The position numbers and the translations under genes were made by a program. A stretch of DNA of 64,000 nucleotides, from positions 1-64,000 of the forward strand of contig NZ_LAQL01000002.1 in the NCBI RefSeq assembly GCF_001026905.1, in the 5' to 3' direction. The notes under the pieces are model-generated. The model saw nothing but the letters and a program-made list of their open reading frames with translations. It was not told where the DNA came from and did no database searches. Source of the stretch: Kiloniella spongiae (GTDB lineage Bacteria; Pseudomonadota; Alphaproteobacteria; Kiloniellales; Kiloniellaceae). The first letter of the stretch is position 1. Every line of letters starts with the position of its first letter. Positions 56,712-64,000 of the stretch are shown one piece after another.

Positions 56712-57545
56712 TTATTTCGCTATTTGTATATGAATATGATCATCATGGCGAGCAGCTCTACATCCTTGGAAACGAATAATTTTATTAGAAACACCTAAAC
56801 GCTTAGCCAAATAAGGTTCGACAAATATTTTCGACACCTTATAAGATTGTCCTTGATTCGCAAGCCATTGCAACGCCACCGAGGTTCTTTCTCGATCAAG
56901 TTGGTAGTGTTGTTTATTCAAAAATTGAAACCAATCCATATCCCATCGTAAATTCCAATTATCATCATTATTGGAACAAAGTTGACTACGGCTATCAGTA
57001 GGTTGCTCGAACCCCCAATATCCGATTGGGGATTTGGTTTTTCCCACCACATATTCGTTTTTATCATTCCGATAATAAAACGCGATATCAAGCTTTCTCC
57101 CATCATCGTGGGATAAATGCGGCAACAGAGGAAATTTGTCAAAAAATGGAAAGTTAGCGTCAAGAGCCTGTGTTTGTGTTCTTGGAAATCTGGCGTCTAT
57201 ACTACTCGCCAGAGCATTCCCAAGCTCTAACAATTTGGGGGTAACATAATGCCTGTTCAGCAAACAATAAAGCGGAGACTGAACTGCAATTTTATCTGTT
57301 TGATCTGAAAAACAAGGAAGTGCTACACGGCCAAACTGTGGTGCGATAAATATCGAGCCGCCCCATAACAAGCCATAAAAAATAGCAAATAGAAGAAAAC
57401 CATAACCAAATTTCAATTTCCCTACTCGAGCTATATACTTTTTAAATACCAAAGAAAGAAGGTAAGCAACACCGCCAATTTGTGTAATTACTGTTAGAAT
57501 CACGACAATGACAAAGTGCAAAAGGCATCGAAAAATATTAATCAT
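56712..57545 (-). CDS. Membrane-anchored LAS-type metallopeptidase candidate
   Basis: 277 aa. The N-terminus has two hydrophobic segments (about 8-33 and 47-68), then a soluble part. It has LSHDDGRKLDIAF with H-x2-G-x3-D (His146, Gly149, Asp153), and HDDHIHIQI with HxH (His270/272); a Glu (243, VEPYL) lies between. This is the zinc-ligand and catalytic pattern of LAS enzymes (M15, M74 such as MepA, D-Ala-D-Ala carboxypeptidases), though overall similarity is low. Likely a periplasm-facing cell-wall peptidase. I do not recognise a named family. Confidence 0.55.
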   Translation of the reverse strand: MINIFRCLLHFVIVVILTVITQIGGVAYLLSLVFKKYIARVGKLKFGYGFLLFAIFYGLLWGGSIFIAPQFGRVALPCFSDQTDKIAVQSPLYCLLNRHYVTPKLLELGNALASSIDARFPRTQTQALDANFPFFDKFPLLPHLSHDDGRKLDIAFYYRNDKNEYVVGKTKSPIGYWGFEQPTDSRSQLCSNNDDNWNLRWDMDWFQFLNKQHYQLDRERTSVALQWLANQGQSYKVSKIFVEPYLAKRLGVSNKIIRFQGCRAARHDDHIHIQIAK

Positions 57546-57615
57546 ACTGTTTGTTCAAGTATTTTTATTACCAGAATTTAAAAACTGTATTACATCCTGC
57601 ACATCGATTGTGACC

Positions 57616-57648
57616 AAAATAAAAAAGAGAGGCTCTGGGGCCTCTCTT
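57616..57648 (-). terminator. Terminator of the cbiX-to-cobM operon
   Basis: On the minus strand AAGAGAGGC-loop-GCCTCTCTT with a 6-nt loop is followed by TTTTATTTT. It lies 25-57 bp past the cobM stop; strong stem and T tract. Confidence 0.9.
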
Positions 57649-57672
57649 CTTAACCATAAAACCTAATTGACC

Positions 57673-58491
57673 TCAATCCAGCCCGCCCGGCACATTGGCT
57701 TCGTGTTCCACGGCTGCGGCTTTTTTCTTATCTTTCCCAAGACGCAGGACGTGAACAAAATCCGGATCGTAGAGTTTGCTGTCGATGAAGTCTTTATCAT
57801 CCGCCAGCACGTGTCCGACAAGGATAAGGGCTGTGCGGGTGATCTTGGCTTCACGGGCTTTTTCACGCACGTCTTTGAGGGTACAGCGTATGATCAACTC
57901 ATCCGGCCAGGTCACGCGATAGGCAATCACCACGGGGCAATCTTCGCCGTAATGCGGGGTCAGGGTTTCCTGAACGTGTTTAAGATTACGCACCGATAGA
58001 TGGATGGCAAGGGTCGCACCGGACTTGCCAAAGGTATCCAGATCTTCGTTATTGGGCATTGCCGAAGATTTCATGGCTGTTCGTGTCAGGATAATCGACT
58101 GACTGACTTCCGGTAATGTCAGTTCCTTCTGGATAACCGCAGAGGCCGCAGCATAGGCTGAAACGCCGGGGACAACTTCGTAATCAATACCCAGTTGATC
58201 AAGGCGGCGCATCTGTTCAGCAACAGAACCATAAAGACAGGGGTCACCGGAATGCACCCGGGCAACATCCTTGCCGTCTTTATGGGCCGTATTGATATCC
58301 TCGATAATCTCATCCAGGTTCATCGGGGCCGTGTCTTTGATCAGCGCGCCTTCTGGTGCAAAGGCAATAACACCTTCGGGGACCAGCGATCCTGCGTAAA
58401 GACACACAGGACACTTGGCAATGAGATCACGGCCCCGAATGGTAATGAGATCCGGTGCACCCGGACCAGCGCCAATGAAATAAACCGTCAT
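57673..58491 (-). CDS. cobM: Precorrin-4 C11-methyltransferase
   Basis: CobM/CbiF, 272 aa, SAM-dependent methylation of C11. MTVYFIGAGPGAPDLITIRG start, RVHSGDPCLYGSVAEQ, VVPGVSAYAAASAVIQKELTLPEVSQ. A Lys/Glu-rich C-terminal tail of about 20 aa is extra. Overlaps the cbiG-cobJ stop by 4 bp; last gene before the terminator. Confidence 0.95.
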   Translation of the reverse strand: MTVYFIGAGPGAPDLITIRGRDLIAKCPVCLYAGSLVPEGVIAFAPEGALIKDTAPMNLDEIIEDINTAHKDGKDVARVHSGDPCLYGSVAEQMRRLDQLGIDYEVVPGVSAYAAASAVIQKELTLPEVSQSIILTRTAMKSSAMPNNEDLDTFGKSGATLAIHLSVRNLKHVQETLTPHYGEDCPVVIAYRVTWPDELIIRCTLKDVREKAREAKITRTALILVGHVLADDKDFIDSKLYDPDFVHVLRLGKDKKKAAAVEHEANVPGGLD

Positions 58492-60356
58492 GCTGCTGAT
58501 CCTTCTGTGATCGTTTTCACTTCACCCGTCTCGTCAAAGTTCTCATAGAGATGGGCTTTCTTTTCATAGCCACGCGGTGTGTAAACCCAGCATGAGCCGT
58601 CAGATTTTTCAATCTTGCGCGAGGTAGATGACCCCACAAGGACAACGGTCAACATATCAACCTGATCCGGTGTCAATTCATCAAGCCGCAGCACTGTCAT
58701 ACTCTCACCTTCGCGACCAAGATTACGGCCCAGCATAACCGGCGTATCTGCCGGACGGTGTTGAAGGAGGATTTCAACCGCTGTGGCTAGTTGTTTCGTC
58801 CGACGACGAGAAACCGGATTATAGAAGGCAATAACAAAATCGCCCTGTGCTGCTGCATTCAAACGCTTTTCAATGGCTTCCCACGGGGTCAGAAGATCAG
58901 AGAGAGAGATCGTGCAGAAGTCGTGTCCCAAAGGCGCGCCGATACGAGCAGAAGCCCCTTGTAGTGCAGAAATACCCGGCGTCACCTGAATATCAACACG
59001 GTTCCAGTCCGCCCGTTCTCCGCGATCCAATAGCTCAAAGGTCAAAGCGGCCATGGCATAAATTCCGGGATCACCTGAACAAACCAAAGCAACCGAGCGC
59101 CCTTCGGCAGCAAGATTCAGGGCAATGCGCACCCGCATTTCTTCTTCGCCCAGTTCATAACCATGACGATCCTTGCCTTCGGCCAAGGGACCAAGCAGAT
59201 CAAGATAGAGATGATATCCGACCAAATCTGTAACACCGCGAACCACACGATCCACTTCCGGTGCACGCCAGCTTTGATCACCCGGACCAAGGCCAACCAC
59301 AAATAGTTTACCGCGCGCTTGACCCAGGGTTGAGGTATCAATGATACCTGTTGCTTCTCCGATCGCACAGGTTGCGCGTTTGGATTTATTTTTCGCAACA
59401 CGCAACTTGCCTGTCTCGCCAACAGCAGCAAGGGCAGATCCTTCGGACACACCATGGCAGCCGACCTCGGCAAAGACGATATCTGATGGTGTTTCTAAAC
59501 GTGGAGTTTGTTTTTCAAGCTCTGCCGCCGGGAAGAAACGTGCAGGAACGTCCAGTTCAGCAGCAAGAGCCTGAACAGCAGTTTCATCTGCTTTAACATC
59601 AATAGAGAACACCCCCGCTAGGGCTTTCGGCGAAAGCCCCCCAGCTTTGAGGGTCTCAGAAACAAGTTTTGAAAGTTCTTCTGATTCTGCATTGCGTTCG
59701 CAACCAACACCAAGCGAGAGCGTTGCTGGGTGCAGGACAAGCTCTTTCTCAGAGCCCGCGAGATCCTTCTCGGTTACCGTGATAACAAGCTCACCGTTGT
59801 CAGAGATTGGAAGGCTCCCCGCCTTCACCCAGTCAGCTTCCCCGTTGAGTTGAACCTTGGCACCAGCCAATACAACGGCGATAAAAGCTTTGTAATCTTG
59901 CGGGTTGCCAAGCTTCCAGCCAGCAGGCGGATTATCCAGGGCAATGCCGAAACGATTATCAGAAGCTGTGGTAATAGAAGCAGAAACATCCAGCTTGGCA
60001 GAAAGATCCTTGGCAAGGTCATTAGCCCCGTGATGACCGCCAAGTAAGGGAACCACCGCAGAGCCGTTTTCAGCAACAGCAATAACAGGTGGTTCAGCGC
60101 GCTTATCAGCCAAGAGAGGTGATAGACCACGAATCAAAACACCAGCGGCACAGATACCAACAATGGCGCGCCCTTCGCGGAAAAGCGATTGAAGATGCAC
60201 GATGGTTTCATCAAAAGAAACATCTGCGCCTTCCACACGACCCACACGGCCATGAACTTCACCAGCGCCATAGGCATCACGTAGTTGTTTGGCAAGTTTC
60301 GCACCTTCTGCTGTCAGAGCAACAAAGGCAGGGGAGTGATCAAATTTTTGCGTCAT
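58488..60356 (-). CDS. cobJ: CbiG-CobJ fusion: cobalt-precorrin-5A hydrolase and precorrin-3B C17-methyltransferase
   Basis: 622 aa fused. N-terminal about 1-340 is CbiG (delta-lactone hydrolysis): VGICAAGVLIRGL, LLGGHHGANDLA, LGVGCERN, AEVGCHGVSEGSAL. C-terminal about 345-600 is CobJ/CbiH (C17 methylation and ring contraction): LFVVGLGPGDQSW, ALVCSGDPGIYAMAAL, TPGISALQGASARIGAPLGHDFC, GRNLGREGE. CbiG indicates the early-cobalt route. Stop-start overlaps on both sides with cobI (1 bp) and cobM (4 bp). Confidence 0.95.
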   Translation of the reverse strand: MTQKFDHSPAFVALTAEGAKLAKQLRDAYGAGEVHGRVGRVEGADVSFDETIVHLQSLFREGRAIVGICAAGVLIRGLSPLLADKRAEPPVIAVAENGSAVVPLLGGHHGANDLAKDLSAKLDVSASITTASDNRFGIALDNPPAGWKLGNPQDYKAFIAVVLAGAKVQLNGEADWVKAGSLPISDNGELVITVTEKDLAGSEKELVLHPATLSLGVGCERNAESEELSKLVSETLKAGGLSPKALAGVFSIDVKADETAVQALAAELDVPARFFPAAELEKQTPRLETPSDIVFAEVGCHGVSEGSALAAVGETGKLRVAKNKSKRATCAIGEATGIIDTSTLGQARGKLFVVGLGPGDQSWRAPEVDRVVRGVTDLVGYHLYLDLLGPLAEGKDRHGYELGEEEMRVRIALNLAAEGRSVALVCSGDPGIYAMAALTFELLDRGERADWNRVDIQVTPGISALQGASARIGAPLGHDFCTISLSDLLTPWEAIEKRLNAAAQGDFVIAFYNPVSRRRTKQLATAVEILLQHRPADTPVMLGRNLGREGESMTVLRLDELTPDQVDMLTVVLVGSSTSRKIEKSDGSCWVYTPRGYEKKAHLYENFDETGEVKTITEGSAA

Positions 60357-61063
60357 TACAGTGTCCAGGCCTCACCACGTTTGTGGACCAAAATCATTGA
60401 GAAGTAAGGTGCCTTGGCATCCCCCACTTCGCTTAAGGGCATTACTTTCTGGTTTTCCATGGTTGCGCGTTCCACATAGCGCGCACAATCAACCAAATCC
60501 AGTTCTTCAAGAATGCTGCGAATTTTTTCAAAATGACGACCAACCTTGATGATCGCCGCAGCCTGCACATTGCGCAGACGTTGCTTCATAATATCGGCAT
60601 CGACAGGACCGGGAATAATAGTCATGACATCGTTCCGCGCAGCCAAAGGCGCGCCGACCATTGCCGAACAGGCCATCAGCGAAGAAACGCCAGGGACGAC
60701 TTCAACTTCAAAGCGTTCCATCATACGCCCAAAGAGATACATAAAGGAGCCATAGAAAAAAGGATCGCCTTCGCAAAGCACGACAACGTCCTGTCCTGCG
60801 TCCAGAAATTCTGCAATATCTTTGGCCGCCTGGTCATAAACATCCTGTGCCGGGAAACGCTCTGTAACCATCGGTATCCGGATTGGGTATTCGGTCTGTC
60901 CACCGGGTAGATGTTCCGCCACAATTGTCCGTGCCAGACTATCGCCAACATCCGGTGCCGGATAAGCCAATACCTTGGTCTTCTGGATCAAGCGCAAGGC
61001 TTTTAAAGTCAAAAGCTCAGGATCGCCGGGCCCAATGCCGACGCCATAAAGTTTACCCGTCAT
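60356..61063 (-). CDS. cobI: Precorrin-2 C20-methyltransferase
   Basis: CobI/CbiL, 235 aa. MTGKLYGVGIGPGDPELLTLKA, VLCEGDPFFYGSFMYLF, VVPGVSSLMACSAMVGAPLA, and the C-terminal YVERATMENQ are standard. Overlaps cobL by 11 bp and shares one base with the next gene (TAATG). Confidence 0.95.
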   Translation of the reverse strand: MTGKLYGVGIGPGDPELLTLKALRLIQKTKVLAYPAPDVGDSLARTIVAEHLPGGQTEYPIRIPMVTERFPAQDVYDQAAKDIAEFLDAGQDVVVLCEGDPFFYGSFMYLFGRMMERFEVEVVPGVSSLMACSAMVGAPLAARNDVMTIIPGPVDADIMKQRLRNVQAAAIIKVGRHFEKIRSILEELDLVDCARYVERATMENQKVMPLSEVGDAKAPYFSMILVHKRGEAWTL

Positions 61064-62297
61064 ATCTTTTCGTCACTGCATACTGGGTTACAGGCATCGC
61101 CGCCCGCCAGCCATGATAAGGTCCAATGGGGGATGCCTGATTAATCGAAATACGATTAAGTTCTCCCCCTACTTTTTTATGCCATTCAAAGAGCTTCATT
61201 TCGCCTTCCAGCGTCACAACGTTTGCGACAAAGCGACCTCCAGGCTTTAAAGCCTTCCAGCAGATATCAAACAATCCATCAGAAGTGGCCCCTCCGCCAA
61301 CAAAAATGGCATCTGGTCGCTGCTCTTCTTTCATCAACTCGCCGAGAACAGAAAGAAGTTCCCCTTCCTTGATAGACAGAAAGGGTGTCCCCAAAGCCTG
61401 AGCATTTGCCGCAATACTTGAAAGACGCTCTTGATCCCGCTCGATAGCAACAGCCTTTGTTCCCTGTGCGGCACGCATCCATTCGATAGAGATTGATCCG
61501 CAACCAGCGCCCAGATCCCAAAGAACCTGTCCCGTCATCGGCATCAGAGCAGACAGGGTCGATGAGCGCACAATCTTTTTCGTCAATTGCCCATCATGCA
61601 CAAAGGCATCATCAGGCAATCCGGGAACAGTCGGCAAGACTTCTGCGCGGTGCGTTGCAATACACTCAACAGCAATTGTGTTCAGATCAGCACAGGCAGG
61701 ATAGGACCAACAGTGCGCAACACCGTCAAGTACCTGCTCTTTCTCTCCACCCATGTGCTCAAGAACAGTAATCTTACTATCGCCAAAGCCACGGTCCGTC
61801 AGCAAAGAAGCAACTTCGGCTGGCGTGGTTCCGTTCTCACTCAGCATGAGCAACTGTGCTCCGGGTTGAACATGCGGATGAAGCAAGCTCAAAGGACGTC
61901 CGTGTAGCGTTAGCATATCAACATCCATCATGGCCCAACCAAGTCTGGAACAAGCAAGTGAATAGGATGAGATACCGGGAACAACAAGCATTTCACAAGC
62001 GGGAATGCGTTTGGAGAAGGTGGCCCCAACACCGAAGCACATCGGATCGCCCGACGCCAGAATACAGATGCTCTCTCCTCTTCGAGAGAGTATCTTCTCG
62101 ACCATCGAAGAAAAGGGGGAGGACCAGTTTATTTGTTCTCGAGGATCTTCGCCCAACATTGCCAGATGACGTTCTCCGCCGACAAGTACTTTTGCCTGAT
62201 CGAGCAAACGACGAGCAACAGGCGTCAGGCTATCCAGCCCTTCTTCGCCAATACCCAAAATCGTGAGCCAGGCACCCGTGTTTGCTTCAGAAGTCAT
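61053..62297 (-). CDS. cobL: Precorrin-6Y C5,15-methyltransferase (decarboxylating), CbiE-CbiT fusion
   Basis: 414 aa. CbiE-like half (about 10-205: LTILGIGEEGLDSL, ILASGDPMCFGVGATF, VVPGISSYSLACSRLGW) fused to a CbiT-like methyltransferase half (about 240-400: VLWDLGAGCGSISIEWMRA, AIERDQER, AIFVGGGATSDGLFD). Methylates C5 and C15 and decarboxylates C12 acetate. ATG overlaps the cobH stop by 4 bp. Confidence 0.95.
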   Translation of the reverse strand: MTSEANTGAWLTILGIGEEGLDSLTPVARRLLDQAKVLVGGERHLAMLGEDPREQINWSSPFSSMVEKILSRRGESICILASGDPMCFGVGATFSKRIPACEMLVVPGISSYSLACSRLGWAMMDVDMLTLHGRPLSLLHPHVQPGAQLLMLSENGTTPAEVASLLTDRGFGDSKITVLEHMGGEKEQVLDGVAHCWSYPACADLNTIAVECIATHRAEVLPTVPGLPDDAFVHDGQLTKKIVRSSTLSALMPMTGQVLWDLGAGCGSISIEWMRAAQGTKAVAIERDQERLSSIAANAQALGTPFLSIKEGELLSVLGELMKEEQRPDAIFVGGGATSDGLFDICWKALKPGGRFVANVVTLEGEMKLFEWHKKVGGELNRISINQASPIGPYHGWRAAMPVTQYAVTKRYDG

Positions 62298-62929
62298 TTG
62301 TTATCCTTTGCCACCGCATTCAGCGCAGCGGATGCAATGGCACTTCCCCCGCGACGACCACGCAATGTCATGTAAGGGATGTCAATATTGGCAGCAATCA
62401 AGGCATCTTTTGATTCAGCCGCACCAACGAACCCGACAGGAAAGCCAAGAATTGCAGCAGGCTTCGGTGCACCATCATGCAAAACTTCCAGTAATCTGAA
62501 CAGCGCTGTCGGCGCATTCCCTATGACGACAACAGCGCCCTCAAGATGCTCTTTCCACAATTCCACCGCAGCGGCGGATCTTGTATTTCCGATTTCTTTG
62601 GCAATTTCCGGCACACGCTCATCAATCAAGGGGCACAAGATCTGATTATTCGCAGGAAGCCTGTTTTGAATAATGCCATCACGTGCCATACGACAATCAA
62701 CAATAATGGGCGCGCCCGCTTTAAGGGCAGCCCGCCCCTTCGCCGCGAAATCATCAGTCCAGGCAAGATCATCAATAACTTCCGGCATTCCGCAGGCATG
62801 AATGATACGCACAGCAACATCAGCAACATCAGCAGGCATCTTCCCAAAATCCGCAGCGGCCTCTATCTGCGCAAATGACTCGCGATAAATTTCCTGTGGA
62901 TCCCGGATATAGTCGTATTCAATCGACAT
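62294..62929 (-). CDS. cobH: Precorrin-8X methylmutase
   Basis: CobH/CbiC, 211 aa: moves the C11 methyl to C12, yielding hydrogenobyrinate or cobyrinate. Catalytic His in VRIIHACGMPEV; PIIVDCRMARDGI, GNAPTALFRLLE and GFPVGFVGAAESKDAL are typical. 24 bp downstream of cbiX in the operon. Confidence 0.95.
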   Translation of the reverse strand: MSIEYDYIRDPQEIYRESFAQIEAAADFGKMPADVADVAVRIIHACGMPEVIDDLAWTDDFAAKGRAALKAGAPIIVDCRMARDGIIQNRLPANNQILCPLIDERVPEIAKEIGNTRSAAAVELWKEHLEGAVVVIGNAPTALFRLLEVLHDGAPKPAAILGFPVGFVGAAESKDALIAANIDIPYMTLRGRRGGSAIASAALNAVAKDNK

Positions 62930-62953
62930 ACTTAAAAACCTTGATCCGCTTAT

Positions 62954-64000
62954 CTACGAGCTTTTATCATCTTTGGCCATGGTCACAGGCCCAAGAGGGT
63001 GATCCGCATGCGGATAGGGATGATGGTGGTGGTCGTGATCATGCCCATGATCGTGACTATGACCATGTCCATGAGAATGACCGTGTGAGTGATCGTGCCC
63101 ATGAGAGTGATCATTCTCATGAGAGTGGTCATCAGCAGTGCCAGTACCGATACCTTCAACATGATGATGGTGACTTTCCTGCGGCAGGCCAATTTCTGCT
63201 TCAAAACCCAGAACCTGTTCTCTGTATTTACAGAGCTTACAGTTCATCACGTTGGTTCCATCCAGGATTTCCTGAACGCGATCAGCAAAGGCATCAAGAA
63301 CCTGCGGATGATCTGACAGATAAGGCGCTTTCACAAAATCAATATCTGAATGTGCTTCGGCCACAACATCTGTGTAATCATAAATGCGTTTCACCAAAAT
63401 GCCTGTGAAAAGGAAGTAAGGGAAAACGATAATACGTTTGTACCCAAGCTTCGCCGCATGTTCCAGACCAGGTTGAACCAACGGGAAAGTAACACCGGAA
63501 TAACAAACTTCTCCCCAGCCAAAGCCAAACCCTTCCCAGAGAAGACGCATCACTTTGTTAACGTTGGAATTTGCATCCGGATCTGATGCACCACGACCAA
63601 CAACCATCAACATAGTCTCGTTGATAGGCATTTCGCCGTTTTCTTTGTTGGCGCGATCAACTGCTTCTTGAATACGGTCAGCAGCAGCTTTGATCAGTTT
63701 GGTATCAATGCCCAACTCGCGCCCATATTCGATCTTCATGTCTGGATGTTGTGCTTCGTATGTACGTAACACGGACGGAATGTCGTTCTTCGCGTGACCA
63801 GCCGCAAAGAGCATACCCGGAATAGCCAAAACCAAATCATGTCCAGATTCACGCAAGTTATCCAGACCAGTACGAATAATTGGCGTTGCAAACTCCAAGA
63901 AACCGCTATCGACTTCGTATTGAGGCAAGCGCTCACGAATACCCCGGGCAACGGATTCAAACTCGCGGACGGCGCCTTCATCACGGCTGCCATGTCCACA
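62954..64000 (-). CDS. cbiX: Sirohydrochlorin cobaltochelatase CbiX, long form with His-rich tail (N-terminus off window)
   Basis: The frame is open to the right edge: TGT at 64000 begins CGHGSRDEGAV, the CbiX start motif, so the true start lies past 64000. Catalytic-type His residues occur in CGHGSR and LFAAGHAKND; YSGVTFPLVQPGLEHA and FPYFLFTGILVKR follow. The C-terminus carries MNCKLC, an MxCxxC motif linked to an Fe-S cluster in Bacillus megaterium CbiX, and then a tail with 25 His in about 60 residues, probably for cobalt storage or delivery. It inserts Co2+ into sirohydrochlorin; first visible gene of the cob operon. Confidence 0.92.
   Translation of the reverse strand, partial: CGHGSRDEGAVREFESVARGIRERLPQYEVDSGFLEFATPIIRTGLDNLRESGHDLVLAIPGMLFAAGHAKNDIPSVLRTYEAQHPDMKIEYGRELGIDTKLIKAAADRIQEAVDRANKENGEMPINETMLMVVGRGASDPDANSNVNKVMRLLWEGFGFGWGEVCYSGVTFPLVQPGLEHAAKLGYKRIIVFPYFLFTGILVKRIYDYTDVVAEAHSDIDFVKAPYLSDHPQVLDAFADRVQEILDGTNVMNCKLCKYREQVLGFEAEIGLPQESHHHHVEGIGTGTADDHSHENDHSHGHDHSHGHSHGHGHSHDHGHDHDHHHHPYPHADHPLGPVTMAKDDKSS
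62996..63176 (-). repeat. His-Asp/Gly repeat coding tract in cbiX
   Basis: Low-complexity DNA (runs of CATGATCGTGAC-like units) encoding alternating HSHGHDH residues near the CbiX C-terminus. It is translated in frame and its function is most likely metal binding; slippage could change its length between strains. Confidence 0.8.

Noticed and set aside
62996-63176. Simple-sequence repeat as a mobile or phase-variable element
   Set aside because: It encodes an in-frame His-rich tail typical of CbiX, so coding function explains it; length variation is a separate question.

Overview
The window looks like chromosome from a marine, facultatively respiring alphaproteobacterium, probably Rhodospirillales-like. 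This rests on two small PAS_5-type PAS proteins, an oxygen-independent ubiquinone operon ubiTUV, a cytoplasmic S/N-oxide reductase, phosphonate-betaine catabolism and a cobalamin route of the CbiD/CbiG/CbiX type. GC is moderate by eye (mid-40s to low-50s %). The taxonomic call is inference.

Layout. 1-8402 (-) is the first 2,800 codons of a giant type I-secreted adhesin. It has a LapA-like N-terminal retention module, a TAAG site and at least eleven Ig-like repeats; its C-terminus lies off the left edge. An OmpA-family protein and a secreted trypsin-fold protein without catalytic His and Ser follow (8.8-10.9 kb). 11-20.9 kb has an anaerobic flavour: a BisC-like molybdoenzyme, panB, an acyl-CoA:carboxylate CoA-transferase, a PAS protein, ubiVUT and mog, with a perfect FNR/FixK box between ubiT and mog. 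20.9-26.7 kb holds housekeeping and catabolic genes (yjbQ, a second PAS protein, OsmC, dtd, an Asp/Glu racemase-type protein with an M24 peptidase, and a Tat-exported multicopper oxidase).

26.8-30.4 kb is a LysR regulator divergent from tmpA-tmpB and an alkaline-phosphatase-superfamily gene, a likely trimethylaminoethylphosphonate module. 30.4-33.4 kb encodes two exported proteins, a DUF3142 protein and a large helical-repeat protein, whose genes overlap by 71 bp. 34.3-39.6 kb is a DUF2946 protein plus a five-gene peptide/nickel-type ABC importer. Next come an oxidoreductase, tRNA-Met(CAT), a DUF6653 membrane protein, a YcaQ-like glycosylase, mnmA and an alpha/beta hydrolase.

46.0-50.3 kb and 57.7-64.0 kb encode corrin-ring synthesis in three units: cobA-cobB (-), cbiD-cobK (+), and cbiX-cobH-cobL-cobI-cbiG/cobJ-cobM (-). 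Between them lies a mixed 7-kb segment. It contains an ornithine-cyclodeaminase-family gene resembling iminosuccinate reductase, a DSD1-type PLP gene and a LysR, bracketed by a small secreted-protein gene and a decayed copy of that gene's 3' end.

No insertion sequences, CRISPR arrays, prophage genes or rRNA genes were seen. The best candidates for undescribed biology are the DUF3142/helical-repeat pair, the third gene of the tmp cluster, the two-gene hydroxyaspartate/iminosuccinate-type module, and the membrane-anchored LAS-type peptidase candidate at 56.7 kb.
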